Below, piece by piece: positions 1-6,951 of a stretch of DNA of 31,718 bases. Under the pieces are notes generated by a model, which did no database searches, had not been told where the DNA came from, and saw only the letters and a program-made list of their open reading frames with translations. Source of the stretch: Desulfofustis sp964433645 (lineage in GTDB: Bacteria > Desulfobacterota > Desulfobulbia > Desulfobulbales > Desulfocapsaceae); the NCBI GenBank assembly GCA_964433645.1, contig CAYSSK010000040.1, forward strand, positions 1 through 31,718, written 5' to 3'. How positions within the stretch are numbered: the stretch's first letter is position 1; the number at the start of each line of letters is the position of its first letter. Position numbers and translations under genes: made by a program.

Positions 1-132
1 CGGTTTCGGTTTTTTCGATTTGTCGATTTCGGCTTGCAGGATCATGTCCGCCGGACCGTTATCGGCGATGACGACGCCGGCAAAACCCAGAACCGCGACG
101 GCACAGACACAGAGCAACAATTTTTTCATCAT
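1..132 (-). CDS. Class III cytochrome c (c3-like), 5' end only
   Basis: Only the first 44 codons lie in the window; the gene runs off the left edge. The product starts MMKKLLLCVCAVAVLG, a Sec signal peptide ending near VIADNG, followed by PADMILQAEIDKSKKPKP. That segment strongly resembles the start of mature periplasmic tetraheme cytochromes c3, where a short beta strand precedes the first PHxxH/CxxCH heme site; the heme motifs would lie outside the window. Cytochromes of this family shuttle electrons from periplasmic hydrogenases or formate dehydrogenases in sulfate reducers. The start at 132 has a GAGGAG ribosome site 8 bases upstream; ATG at 129 is an alternative. It sits downstream of the cytochrome c maturation genes ccsB/resB, but has its own promoter. 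The call rests on N-terminal similarity only. Confidence 0.7.
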   Translation of the reverse strand, partial: MMKKLLLCVCAVAVLGFAGVVIADNGPADMILQAEIDKSKKPKP

Positions 133-197
133 GGTGACCACTCCTCTCTTGAATTGATTTCCTGCCGGTAGAGCTGAACGATGATTCATCTGTTCAT

Positions 198-226
198 GTT
201 ATACCGGGTTATCGGGTGTATGTCAA
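198..226 (-). promoter_or_regulatory. sigma-70 promoter of the cytochrome c3 gene
   Basis: On the minus strand there is TTGACA (221-226), a 17-base spacer and TATAAC (198-203). This is an almost perfect sigma-70 promoter, 65 bases upstream of the cytochrome start. It follows the ccsB terminator directly, so the cytochrome is probably transcribed independently of ccsB/resB and strongly. Confidence 0.75.
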
Positions 227-273
227 GAACCTCTCCGGGAAATGTTCAGTGTTAATGGGTTGTATTTTCATAT

Positions 274-299
274 AAAAAAGACAGTTCAGGCGTAACTGT
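274..299 (-). terminator. Rho-independent terminator at the end of ccsB
   Basis: On the minus strand a 6-bp stem ACAGTT/AACTGT with a 7-base loop is followed by CTTTTTT (T tract at 274-279). The second arm of the stem overlaps the ccsB stop codon. The stem is short, but the T tract is good. Confidence 0.55.
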
Positions 300-1119
300 G
301 CAGTCCGGAAAGCAGGAAGTTGACCCCGTAATAGGTGAAAATAACGGCGAGAAAACCCAGCAAGGACAACCAGGCAGTCGCGTTGCCGCCGATGCCTCGG
401 GTGTAGCGAATGTGCAGGGTGAACGCGTAGACGAACCAGGTGATCAGCGACCAGGTTTCCTTCGGGTCCCAGCTCCAATACGTGCCCCAGGCGGAGTTGG
501 CCCAGACGGCGCCGGTGATGATGCCGGCGCTGAGCCAGATAAATCCGAAAATCAGGCACTTGTGGATGATATCGTCGATTACCCGCAGGGACGGGAGCAG
601 ACCGGTCTCCCGTTGTCCGCCGTTGCCGCCGGCGGCTTTGATCAGGTACATGACGGCCAGTGCGGCGGCGATGGCAAAGGCCGCATAACCGACGAAGCAG
701 GTCACCACATGGGCGATCAGCCAGTTTGATTGGAGGGCCGGGACGAGCGGGTTGATACCTTTGTCGATCGGGGCGAATGAGCCGTAGGCCATGGCCAGAA
801 ACGCCAGCGGGACGGCAAAGGCGCCGATGGTGCGGTACTTGAATTTCCACTCGATGCCCAGATAGAGCACGATGATCATCCAGGCGAAAAAAACCACCGA
901 TTCGTACATGTTGGACAGCGGCGCATGACCGATGCCCAGCTGGTAGGATTCGATCCAGCGCAGGATGATGCCAGCGGTCTGGACGAGCAGGGCCAGAGCG
1001 GTAAAAGCCGTGGCTATGACTCCGAGCCGTTTATTGTGAAAAACGAGCAGGGCGACATAGAGGCCCGAGGCGAACAGGTAGGTGAAGGTGGTGATACCGA
1101 GAAGCTGGGAACTATCCAT
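286..1119 (-). CDS. ccsB: Cytochrome c maturation protein CcsB (ResC/CcsA family)
   Basis: 277-residue polytopic inner-membrane protein of the System II (Ccs) cytochrome c biogenesis pathway. With ResB it exports heme and ligates it to CxxCH motifs of apocytochromes outside the membrane. The diagnostic Trp-rich WWD-type segment is visible near residues 210-225 (WGTYWSWDPKETWSL), preceded and followed by hydrophobic helices; conserved His residues for heme handling are present (for example in WLIAHVVTCFVGY). Length fits the family. The ATG at 1119 has GGAG 7 bases upstream. It follows resB with a 48-base gap, so the two form an operon, and it lies beside a c3-type cytochrome that would be one of its clients. 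Naming varies: ResC, CcsA and CcsB are used for this family. Confidence 0.93.
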   Translation of the reverse strand: MDSSQLLGITTFTYLFASGLYVALLVFHNKRLGVIATAFTALALLVQTAGIILRWIESYQLGIGHAPLSNMYESVVFFAWMIIVLYLGIEWKFKYRTIGAFAVPLAFLAMAYGSFAPIDKGINPLVPALQSNWLIAHVVTCFVGYAAFAIAAALAVMYLIKAAGGNGGQRETGLLPSLRVIDDIIHKCLIFGFIWLSAGIITGAVWANSAWGTYWSWDPKETWSLITWFVYAFTLHIRYTRGIGGNATAWLSLLGFLAVIFTYYGVNFLLSGLHSYA

Positions 1120-1167
1120 GATACTACTCCGTCTGCATTTAATCGAATTGTCGAGCGTCCTCGCCGT

Positions 1168-2493
1168 CTAGGCCGGGTGCTCCGTCCGCAGTGTCTGCTC
1201 GAGTTCCCGCATGGTTCGGGTGAAACCGGGCCGGTTTTTATTGGCCGTCCCGGCCAGCAGCACGGTGGCGCCCCCGTCGGCGGCGGAAACGAGCACCCAG
1301 AGACGCCGATGGGAGGTGAAAAAAGCGATATAAAGCCCAATCAGCATCAGCGAGCAGCCGGCATAAACCCACCAGACGCCGGGATCTTTGGCGACCTGCA
1401 GGCCGGTGGCGTACAGCTGCCGGGCTCCGACCAGGTAAGCACGCTCACCAAGCTGAACCTCGGCGGTGTCGGCTTTGTCCAGCCAGACGGTGACCGGTGG
1501 CGCCTGGTCGTCGCTGATCCAGAGTTTGGAACTGACGACTGACTGCCCCATGGCCCTGGCGTTGATGACACCGAATCGCAGTCCTTCGTCCGGCCATTGT
1601 TGCTGCTTCTGGAAGTCAACGATAAAGGACTCGCGCCGATCGGCACCAGTATTTTCGATGGTGATCAAGAAGTCTTGAAATGACTGATAACTGGATTGAT
1701 AAAAGGTAATACCGCGATAGGTCAGTGGATGATTCACCCGAATTTCACGGGTCAGTACTTCCCGGTCATCTTCGATGATGGTCAGGCTGGAGACGTAGTC
1801 TTTGGGTGTCCCGTTGGGGTAAAAATCGACGGAAAAACTGTTGCAGCGCACGCTGAAGCCGAGGTCTTCGAAGGTCTGGCTGCCGAACAAGACGATCCGG
1901 TCGCGCTGCAACGTTTCCGGGATGACCATGCTGCCCTTGAAGCCGCCGACAGCGCCGATGACGCCGCCGAGAAAGATGACCAGAATCGAGGCATGGACGA
2001 TATAGACGCCGGTTCGAGTCCAGGCCCCTTTCTGGCAGAACAGCTTTGTCTCGCCGTTGTCGTCCTTGCGGGCCGGCTTCCAGCCGCCATCGCGTAACCG
2101 GTCGGCAAGTCGGTCGGCGGTGGTGGCTGCGTCGGTGGGGACCTGCCAGCCGGCATTGATCGGCATCGTCGCCAAGCGATCGGTCGGCCGGTCCAGGCCG
2201 TCGGCGGTAATCTGCTTCCAGGCCGCCGGAAACCGTTCGAGGCTGCAGATGATCAGATTCAAGCTGAGCAGGGCAAGCAGGCCGATGAACCACCAGCTGT
2301 TGTACATGTCCGGAATGTCGAGCACGTGAAAGAGCCGGGCCATCGCTTCGCCGTACGCGTCGGCATAGAATTCAGGCGATTTCTTCTGCGGGATGACGGT
2401 ACCGATGATCGACGTAATGGCGAGCAGTGAGATCGTGACCAGGGCCAGCTTGACCGAGGCAAACAATTGCCAAATCGAGTTATCTTTTTGCAT
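1168..2493 (-). CDS. resB: Cytochrome c biogenesis protein ResB
   Basis: About 441 residues, partner of CcsB in System II cytochrome c assembly. Three N-terminal membrane helices can be seen: the first in the segment WQLFASVKLALVTISLLAIT with the family-typical TSIIGTVIPQ right after it, the second before the loop containing CSLERFPAAW, and the third around VYIVHASILVIFLGGVIGAVGG. A large periplasmic beta-rich region follows, with a last helix at WWVYAGCSLMLIGLYIAFF. ATG at 2493 (MQKDNSIWQLF) matches where family members usually start, but has a poor ribosome site. An in-frame GTG at 2553 would add 20 residues (MSGEPKKASRC) and cannot be excluded. First gene of the resB-ccsB pair. Confidence 0.9.
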   Translation of the reverse strand: MQKDNSIWQLFASVKLALVTISLLAITSIIGTVIPQKKSPEFYADAYGEAMARLFHVLDIPDMYNSWWFIGLLALLSLNLIICSLERFPAAWKQITADGLDRPTDRLATMPINAGWQVPTDAATTADRLADRLRDGGWKPARKDDNGETKLFCQKGAWTRTGVYIVHASILVIFLGGVIGAVGGFKGSMVIPETLQRDRIVLFGSQTFEDLGFSVRCNSFSVDFYPNGTPKDYVSSLTIIEDDREVLTREIRVNHPLTYRGITFYQSSYQSFQDFLITIENTGADRRESFIVDFQKQQQWPDEGLRFGVINARAMGQSVVSSKLWISDDQAPPVTVWLDKADTAEVQLGERAYLVGARQLYATGLQVAKDPGVWWVYAGCSLMLIGLYIAFFTSHRRLWVLVSAADGGATVLLAGTANKNRPGFTRTMRELEQTLRTEHPA

Positions 2494-2751
2494 TGATAGG
2501 ATAAAATCGGATAGTTGAGAACACCGGGAAGCCTTTTTCGGCTCGCCGGACACAACGGGTGACTACGACAAATGACCATTTGTTGAACCGCGAACACGAA
2601 TGTTCAGTTAACCAGTTTTTTCTCCGACTGGAAAGCAGATTCTTAAATAGAAGACAAAATTTCCGGCTCGCCGCCGCCGGTTCAGGTGCACCGGAGCGTA
2701 GCCGATGAGAGCTGCCTGGCGGCGCGGGACTGCCGACGAACCATGCACCGG

Positions 2752-3681
2752 TCAGATCCGTGAGCGATGTTCCTCGCAGCAGACACGGCGCTGCTGATCG
2801 GTGAGCGCCAGAAAGGAATCGACTTCACGGCGCATCTCGTCGAGGTCGGTGGCCAGAGAGCCGTGCACCTGGATAACGTTGTTGGCGTGATCGCAGGTCA
2901 GATAGGTTGGCGATGGGCGCAACCGGTCGAGCAGCAGTGCCAGTTCTTGGACAGTGCCTTCGGCGCTCTGGGGGGTGAAGGAACCATCTTCAACCTGGTG
3001 CAGAAGCGGGCAGCCGGGCCGGCCGCCGGCGGGGTCGGGCTCGTAGATCCAGAGCCGTCTGATCCTGACAAAATCCGGCTGCAATTCGTTGATCAACTCG
3101 GCCGTGGCGATCATGTGTTCACGCCAGCGCTCCGTTCCGCCGAGGCCGAGCAACACGTAATAGGATTGTTCGATACCGGCGTCCGCCAGCCAGCCGGACA
3201 CCTCCCGCACCATGGCCGGGGACTGTCCTTTGCGCTGGAACCGCAGGACCGCCTCGTCGCCGGATTCGAGGCCGAGGTGAATCCGGGTCAACCCCCGGGC
3301 GGCCAGCTCTTCGATGGTCTGCCGGCCGAGTTTCCTGAGGGTCGATACCCGGGCATAACTGGTTACCTTTTTGACCGGAAAGCGCTCGTAGAGCAGGTCG
3401 ATGACCCGGCCGACCAACTCGCTGCCGCCATGCAACGGATCTGCGTCACCGAGAAAGAATTCCTCAGCGTACGGCCGGCGGTCGCGCATGGTGTCGATGT
3501 CCGCGGCGATCTCCTCGTAGTCGCGAACCGAGAAAGAGGGTTGGCCGAGGTGCGGGTAGATGCCGCAGAAACGGCAGCGGTTCCAGTTGCAGCCGCGGGT
3601 AATGCGAATCAGGGTGCTTTGCCACTCGCTTGGCGGACGAATAACCGGCTGCTCGAGCGGTCTGTTTGATTTTCTGTTCAT
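2752..3681 (-). CDS. Radical SAM protein, Elp3/HemN-like core
   Basis: About 309 residues. The iron-sulfur motif is TRGCNWNRCRFCGIY, i.e. C-x4-C-x2-C, the variant seen in a large group of uncharacterised radical SAM proteins (COG1032/Elp3-like); the three Cys are residues 31, 36 and 39 from ATG 3681. Further on is RIHLGLESGDEAVL, the LGLESG strand typical of this fold that helps bind S-adenosylmethionine. No B12 domain or C-terminal TRAM domain is visible, and the substrate is unknown. ATG 3681 was chosen because the extra 14 residues from ATG 3723 look non-coding; neither start has a clear ribosome site. It is a single-gene unit divergent from rpmB. Confidence 0.8.
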   Translation of the reverse strand: MNRKSNRPLEQPVIRPPSEWQSTLIRITRGCNWNRCRFCGIYPHLGQPSFSVRDYEEIAADIDTMRDRRPYAEEFFLGDADPLHGGSELVGRVIDLLYERFPVKKVTSYARVSTLRKLGRQTIEELAARGLTRIHLGLESGDEAVLRFQRKGQSPAMVREVSGWLADAGIEQSYYVLLGLGGTERWREHMIATAELINELQPDFVRIRRLWIYEPDPAGGRPGCPLLHQVEDGSFTPQSAEGTVQELALLLDRLRPSPTYLTCDHANNVIQVHGSLATDLDEMRREVDSFLALTDQQRRVCCEEHRSRI

Positions 3682-3878
3682 CGGGTGCGTGTTTTTAATG
3701 GTTGCTTGAAAAAAAGACGGCATGCAGGTTTGGGCGCCGGTGCCGCTTCCATCCAGCCGCAGTGGTGCCGAACCGGCATGGAACTCGATTCTCTGGATTA
3801 TTGTAATCCTTCCCGGTCAAAGAGCAACCGAGGATAAAAATCTTGAAAAAGATGGATGAACGAGGTAGAAGGATTGTT

Positions 3879-3908
3879 TTGACTTTTCACGTTGGCGGAT
3901 GGCACAAT
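3879..3908 (+). promoter_or_regulatory. Possible sigma-70 promoter of rpmB
   Basis: TTGACT (3879-3884), an 18-base spacer and CACAAT (3903-3908), 65 bases upstream of the rpmB start. The -35 is good and the -10 matches at 4 of 6 positions. Confidence 0.45.
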
Positions 3909-3973
3909 AGCGTCGCGCCGTCAGACCGTCACCCGGCCTGCCGGTGACGACAGGAGATATCAGGAGAGCGATC

Positions 3974-4171
3974 ATGGCTAAAGTATGCGAAATTTGCGGT
4001 AAAGGACCGGTTACCGGAAACAATGTTTCCCACGCCAACAACAAGACCCGGCGGCGCTGGTTGCCGAACCTGAAACGAGTGCGCATGGTGACCGATACCG
4101 GGGGTGTCCGTCGAACCCGCGTCTGCACCCGCTGCATTCGTTCCGGCGTAGTTGTCAAGCCCGCCGTGTGA
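3974..4171 (+). CDS. rpmB: 50S ribosomal protein bL28
   Basis: 65-residue large-subunit ribosomal protein. It begins MAKVCEICGKGPVTGNNVSH, diagnostic for bL28. Four cysteines in two CxxC pairs (residues 5 and 8, 51 and 54) show that it is the zinc-binding C+ form, so ribosome assembly here depends on zinc at this protein; many genomes also carry a C- paralogue used under zinc limitation, which is not in this window. ATG 3974 has AGGAG 7 bases upstream; the longer upstream reading has no family support. It is followed after 90 bases by a small orphan gene, with a hairpin between them. Confidence 0.97.
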   Translation: MAKVCEICGKGPVTGNNVSHANNKTRRRWLPNLKRVRMVTDTGGVRRTRVCTRCIRSGVVVKPAV

Positions 4172-4189
4172 CTGGTCGTTGGTTGCTTT

Positions 4190-4241
4190 GCCGGCCCGCT
4201 TCGGAAGGTCCGGTAAGGGGCCGGCGGTAACGGTTGTTTTT
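4190..4241 (+). terminator. Hairpin between rpmB and the next gene, possible terminator or attenuator
   Basis: A perfect 8-bp stem GCCGGCCC (4190-4197) / GGGCCGGC (4218-4225) encloses a loop that can itself form CGG-AAGGT-CCG. A T-rich stretch (GTTGTTTTTA) starts only about 8 bases after the stem, so it is not a textbook terminator. It could give partial read-through from rpmB into the following gene. Confidence 0.4.
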
Positions 4242-4261
4242 ACGAGTCAGCGAGGAAATCG

Positions 4262-4516
4262 ATGTCTGAAGATGCCATGGAATTTCTTTCCTACGACGAG
4301 GCCTTGAAGATCGTCGCCGCCATTCAGGAAGAGGAAGACATCCACCACGAGAACCGCCGGGTTTTGACGGTCTACAATTATGAAGACCGGGAAATCTGTT
4401 GGTTCGATTTCGACGAAGTGATGGCGGCGGTCGGCGAGGTGGAGGCCGGCGAGAGAAAACAATCCGTTCAGGATTACATCCTGAAACGTATTCCTACCTG
4501 GGCCCTGGACAGCTGA
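4262..4516 (+). CDS. Small acidic protein of unknown function
   Basis: 84 residues, rich in Glu and Asp, with no signal peptide or membrane segment, so probably cytoplasmic. It starts MSEDAMEFLSYDEALKIV; the middle contains EEEDIHHENRRVLTVYNYED and the end is ILKRIPTWALDS. GAGG is placed well upstream of ATG 4262, and the reading is clean with good codon use, which supports a real gene. I do not recognise a family. It lies 90 bases after rpmB in the same direction and meets the next gene tail to tail. Confidence 0.7.
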   Translation: MSEDAMEFLSYDEALKIVAAIQEEEDIHHENRRVLTVYNYEDREICWFDFDEVMAAVGEVEAGERKQSVQDYILKRIPTWALDS

Positions 4517-4583
4517 TCTGATCCCGCCCCTCTCCGGCGCCGGGGGTTGCCCGGCATCTGTCCGGTACACTGCCGCTCCCCCG

Positions 4584-5519
4584 TTACACCTGCTCTTGTT
4601 CGTCCTTCTTCTCGACTGCCGTCCTGTTGCCTTCGCCCATCGCCGTGGTGGACGGCAGCGCCGGTGGCCCTGGCGTGGTGTGCCATGGCCAGGAAAACAG
4701 TGATTTAATCAGGACGATTAACAGCCAGAGCGTGGCCAGCGGGATAACGATCACCTGCAGAATGAAGAGCGACACGTATGAGGTGGTCAGCACCAGGAGC
4801 GCGTTGACGATGTCGTCGCCGCTTTCGGCGATGCGTCGGTACAGGGTACGGGCGCCTTCCATCTTTTCCCGGGCCGATGTGGTAAATGAAGAGATGATGC
4901 CGCTGCCCTCCGGGCTGTCGAAACCACCGATGACCCGTTGCTCGGCGGAAAGTGCGGAGAGCTGCGTCTTGGCGGCGATCATGTCGTCTTTGAGCAGGGA
5001 TTGGTAGAAGGTGTCGTTAATCAGAGAGGACAGCGGCAGCAGCAGGCGCAGCACGATCAACACGGCCCCGAATTTCATGAGCAGTCCAGCCAGGGGCAGG
5101 CGCCGGCCGCCTCTCAGCCAGAGCGGAATGATAAGCAGCAGAGCGACAAGCGCCAGCAGGACCGGCGGCGCCTGTTGACCGATTTCCATGATCAATTTTT
5201 GCAGACCGAGGGAAACGAGTGCGGTGACCAGGACCAGCGACAGACGCTCGGTCAGATCGTCGATCGGGTCGAAAATCTGACCGGCCGCGATACTCAGTCC
5301 GACGCCGGCGGGAGAGACCTCCAACGCGGATTCCTTGAGGACCGAGATAACCCCATTGACCCCCCGCACCGTCGCATAGGCCAGCGCCGCGTCGGTGGTG
5401 GTGTCCCGGAAATAGCGGTCGGCTCGTTCGTCAAGGTAGGGAATGGTGCGGTCGACCGCCCCGGTGAGCAGCAGGGCGGCCAGACAGAGCAAGCCGGTGA
5501 GCAGTAGTTTCCTGGCCAT
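4584..5519 (-). CDS. Polytopic membrane protein of unknown function
   Basis: 311 residues. It has an N-terminal hydrophobic segment (LLLTGLLCLAALLLTGA; signal anchor or signal peptide), then a soluble stretch to about residue 85. Hydrophobic segments follow around 90-110 (LSLVLVTALVSLGL), 117-135, 143-168, and a long one around 245-285 (YVSLFILQVIVIPLATLWLL). Between the last two blocks is a soluble region with KDDMIAAKTQLSALSAEQ that may be helical. The tail is charged (EKKDEQEQV). No catalytic or transporter motif was recognised. Ribosome site weak. It has no clear operon partner: the next minus-strand gene upstream is 155 bases away. Confidence 0.75.
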   Translation of the reverse strand: MARKLLLTGLLCLAALLLTGAVDRTIPYLDERADRYFRDTTTDAALAYATVRGVNGVISVLKESALEVSPAGVGLSIAAGQIFDPIDDLTERLSLVLVTALVSLGLQKLIMEIGQQAPPVLLALVALLLIIPLWLRGGRRLPLAGLLMKFGAVLIVLRLLLPLSSLINDTFYQSLLKDDMIAAKTQLSALSAEQRVIGGFDSPEGSGIISSFTTSAREKMEGARTLYRRIAESGDDIVNALLVLTTSYVSLFILQVIVIPLATLWLLIVLIKSLFSWPWHTTPGPPALPSTTAMGEGNRTAVEKKDEQEQV

Positions 5520-5674
5520 AACGGTCCGCGGTGGAAGGTGAACGTGTCGAGATCATACAACACCACCGGGGAGATGGCAACGACGGGACGCCAAGGGTGC
5601 TCCCGTCCTGCCGCCGGTCGGGGCAGAACGGGAGCGGGGGCTGAAGGAAAGGTCTTCAGGGCGACGGCGACCGC

Positions 5675-6250
5675 CTAGAATCGTCGTCCGCCGACCCAGT
5701 GCTGGTTGCTGCGGTCTTTACCGCGGTCGCCGCGCATCCTCACCTGGCCGGTCGGCTCTGAAACCAGTTCCCAGCCATGTTCGGTGCGGCAGACCGTGCC
5801 GTAGATTTTTTTTGCCCTGCCGTTCACGGTCCCGAGAATTTCCGCTTCGCGGCACGGCGGTCCCTGCGTATAACGTTCCTCGACGACCGGGTAGTAGTGA
5901 TGATGCTCGGTGACGTATTTGTTTTTGTGGACCACCCGCCGCGGCGGCGGATAATGCTTGACGACCCGCTGCTGCCGGTGAATGACCGGCCGCGGTGAGT
6001 GGTAGACGACCTGGCGGTGATAGCCGCCGCTTTTGTCGATCTCATTGCCGATCACATAGCCGAGCAGGCTGCCGACGGCCGTACCGATCAGCGTCGCCTC
6101 GGTATTTCTGCCAATGGCCTGGCCGGCGATGGCGCCGCCGCCGGCACCGAAGATCAGGCCGTTGATGCCATTGGTGTGATCCGCCCGGGCGCTCAATGGT
6201 CCGGCAAGGGATACCATCAGGATGGTTGCTCCGAGAATAAGTTTTTTCAT
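5675..6250 (-). CDS. Glycine-zipper envelope protein
   Basis: 191 residues, exported: MKKLILGATILMVSLAGPLSARA is a signal peptide. Residues about 30-70 form a glycine zipper 2TM-type repeat (GLIFGAGGGAIAGQAIGRNT, then GTAVGSLLGYVIGNEID), seen in outer-membrane or periplasmic proteins that insert hairpins into membranes. A His/Tyr/Arg-rich middle (repeated VVKHYPPPRRVV-like and EHHHYYP stretches) follows, and a C-terminal domain has two Cys (PPCREAEILGTV and YGTVCRTEHGWELV) that could form a disulfide. ATG 6250 has GGAGG 6-7 bases upstream. A 26-bp palindrome lies about 90 bases upstream and may control it. The exact function is unknown. Confidence 0.85.
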   Translation of the reverse strand: MKKLILGATILMVSLAGPLSARADHTNGINGLIFGAGGGAIAGQAIGRNTEATLIGTAVGSLLGYVIGNEIDKSGGYHRQVVYHSPRPVIHRQQRVVKHYPPPRRVVHKNKYVTEHHHYYPVVEERYTQGPPCREAEILGTVNGRAKKIYGTVCRTEHGWELVSEPTGQVRMRGDRGKDRSNQHWVGGRRF

Positions 6251-6337
6251 GACCGTCCTCCGTTGTTTGTTTTTCGTGGTTGGTGCTGCTGTTGTCTTTT
6301 ATGTAAGCTGTTTTCGGAGGCAAGAATAGCGGACATG

Positions 6338-6363
6338 GGGCGATGTCGGGTCCGACATCGCCC
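6338..6363. promoter_or_regulatory. 26-bp palindrome, candidate operator
   Basis: GGGCGATGTCGG and CCGACATCGCCC form perfect 12-bp inverted arms around GT. Two extra CGGACAT half-sites flank it on the plus strand at 6330-6336 and 6369-6375. It lies upstream of the glycine-zipper gene. The same GATGTCG/CGACATC core recurs between the HTH regulator and the divergent small secreted gene (7983-8120), so it may be the binding site of that regulator. No U tract follows, so it is unlikely to be a terminator. Confidence 0.55.
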
Positions 6364-6380
6364 GGCATCGGACATTTTAG

Positions 6381-6518
6381 GCGGCCGGTACGGTTTTTCG
6401 GGTCTTGGGGGAGACGGGCAACAGCATCATGAAACGCTTGCTCGGTGTACTGCTGGCCGCGCTGTCGATTCAGTTCATTGCCGACGGGGTGCAGGGACTG
6501 CTCACAGCTGCGCTGTGA
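6381..6518 (+). pseudogene. C-terminal relic of a MarC-family membrane protein
   Basis: Frame opened by a TAG at 6378 encodes FRVLGETGNSIMKRLLGVL, continuing LAALSIQFIADGVQ, to a stop at 6516-6518. This closely resembles the last transmembrane hairpin of MarC-type proteins (pattern LGxxGxxxxxRxxGxxLAAxxVQFxxDG). No upstream part of the gene is present in any frame, and the region upstream is the palindrome. An ATG at 6429 could start a 29-residue peptide but has no well-placed ribosome site. The relic runs 17 bases into the end of the convergent secreted-protein gene. Family resemblance was judged by eye. Confidence 0.5.
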
Positions 6519-6909
6519 TTTCGATCAGGGTGCCGGAACCGGGCTGGCGATAGCGAACCAGCGCCGTGCATTCCGACAGCCGCACCGGCCGGTTGGCGAC
6601 CAGGCGCAATTGCACGGTCCCCGGTCCGGTATCCTTGAGCAGCCACCTGACACTTCCTTTCTTCCGCTCGATTTTGGCGGGTTTCGGCTGTCCGGCGGTG
6701 ACCGTCAAGCCGCGCGGCAGGAAGACCTCGACGATCAGGTTGGCCGGGGCCGGCCGGGACAGCGAGATTTCGACAATGGCGGTATTGGGTTGATCCTGGA
6801 AAAGCCGCGCCGTGACACCATCGGCGTGCCCGGTGCTGGTCAGCAGGAAAACCAGGGTAAAAAGAAAGCCGCAGAAAGTTGTATACACTCGTCGTCTGGA
6901 TGTCTTCAT
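6502..6909 (-). CDS. Small secreted beta-rich protein, paralogous to the regulator's outer domain
   Basis: 135 residues. The N terminus MKTSRRRVYTTFCGFLFTLV with a cleavage region near TGHADG is a Sec signal peptide. The rest looks like a single Ig-like/DUF11-like beta domain, with PRGLTVTAGQPKP and KKGSVRWLLKDTGPGTVQL. The same pattern (P-x-GL-x-V, then KK-x-x-S-x-+WL, then GP-x-T) occurs in the extracytoplasmic part of the HTH regulator gene just upstream, so the two proteins share a domain. There are 42 bases between the genes, so they are probably co-transcribed. Function unknown; it could be a partner or competitor for the regulator's outer domain. Confidence 0.7.
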   Translation of the reverse strand: MKTSRRRVYTTFCGFLFTLVFLLTSTGHADGVTARLFQDQPNTAIVEISLSRPAPANLIVEVFLPRGLTVTAGQPKPAKIERKKGSVRWLLKDTGPGTVQLRLVANRPVRLSECTALVRYRQPGSGTLIEITAQL

Positions 6910-6951
6910 AACAAGGCTCGGTGGTTGATGTGGTGACTGGGCAGCGAGTGA

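Noticed and set aside
2592..2605. GAACA-CGAA-TGTTC inverted repeat upstream of resB, resembling a LexA box
   Set aside because: The GAAC-N6-GTTC spacing does not match the known GAAC-N4-GTTC type, the gene is not an SOS gene, and one short palindrome is not enough.
2663..2680. Hairpin CCGGC/GCCGG after the radical SAM gene, possible terminator
   Set aside because: Only 5 bp, with a weak ATTTT tail; not strong enough to list.
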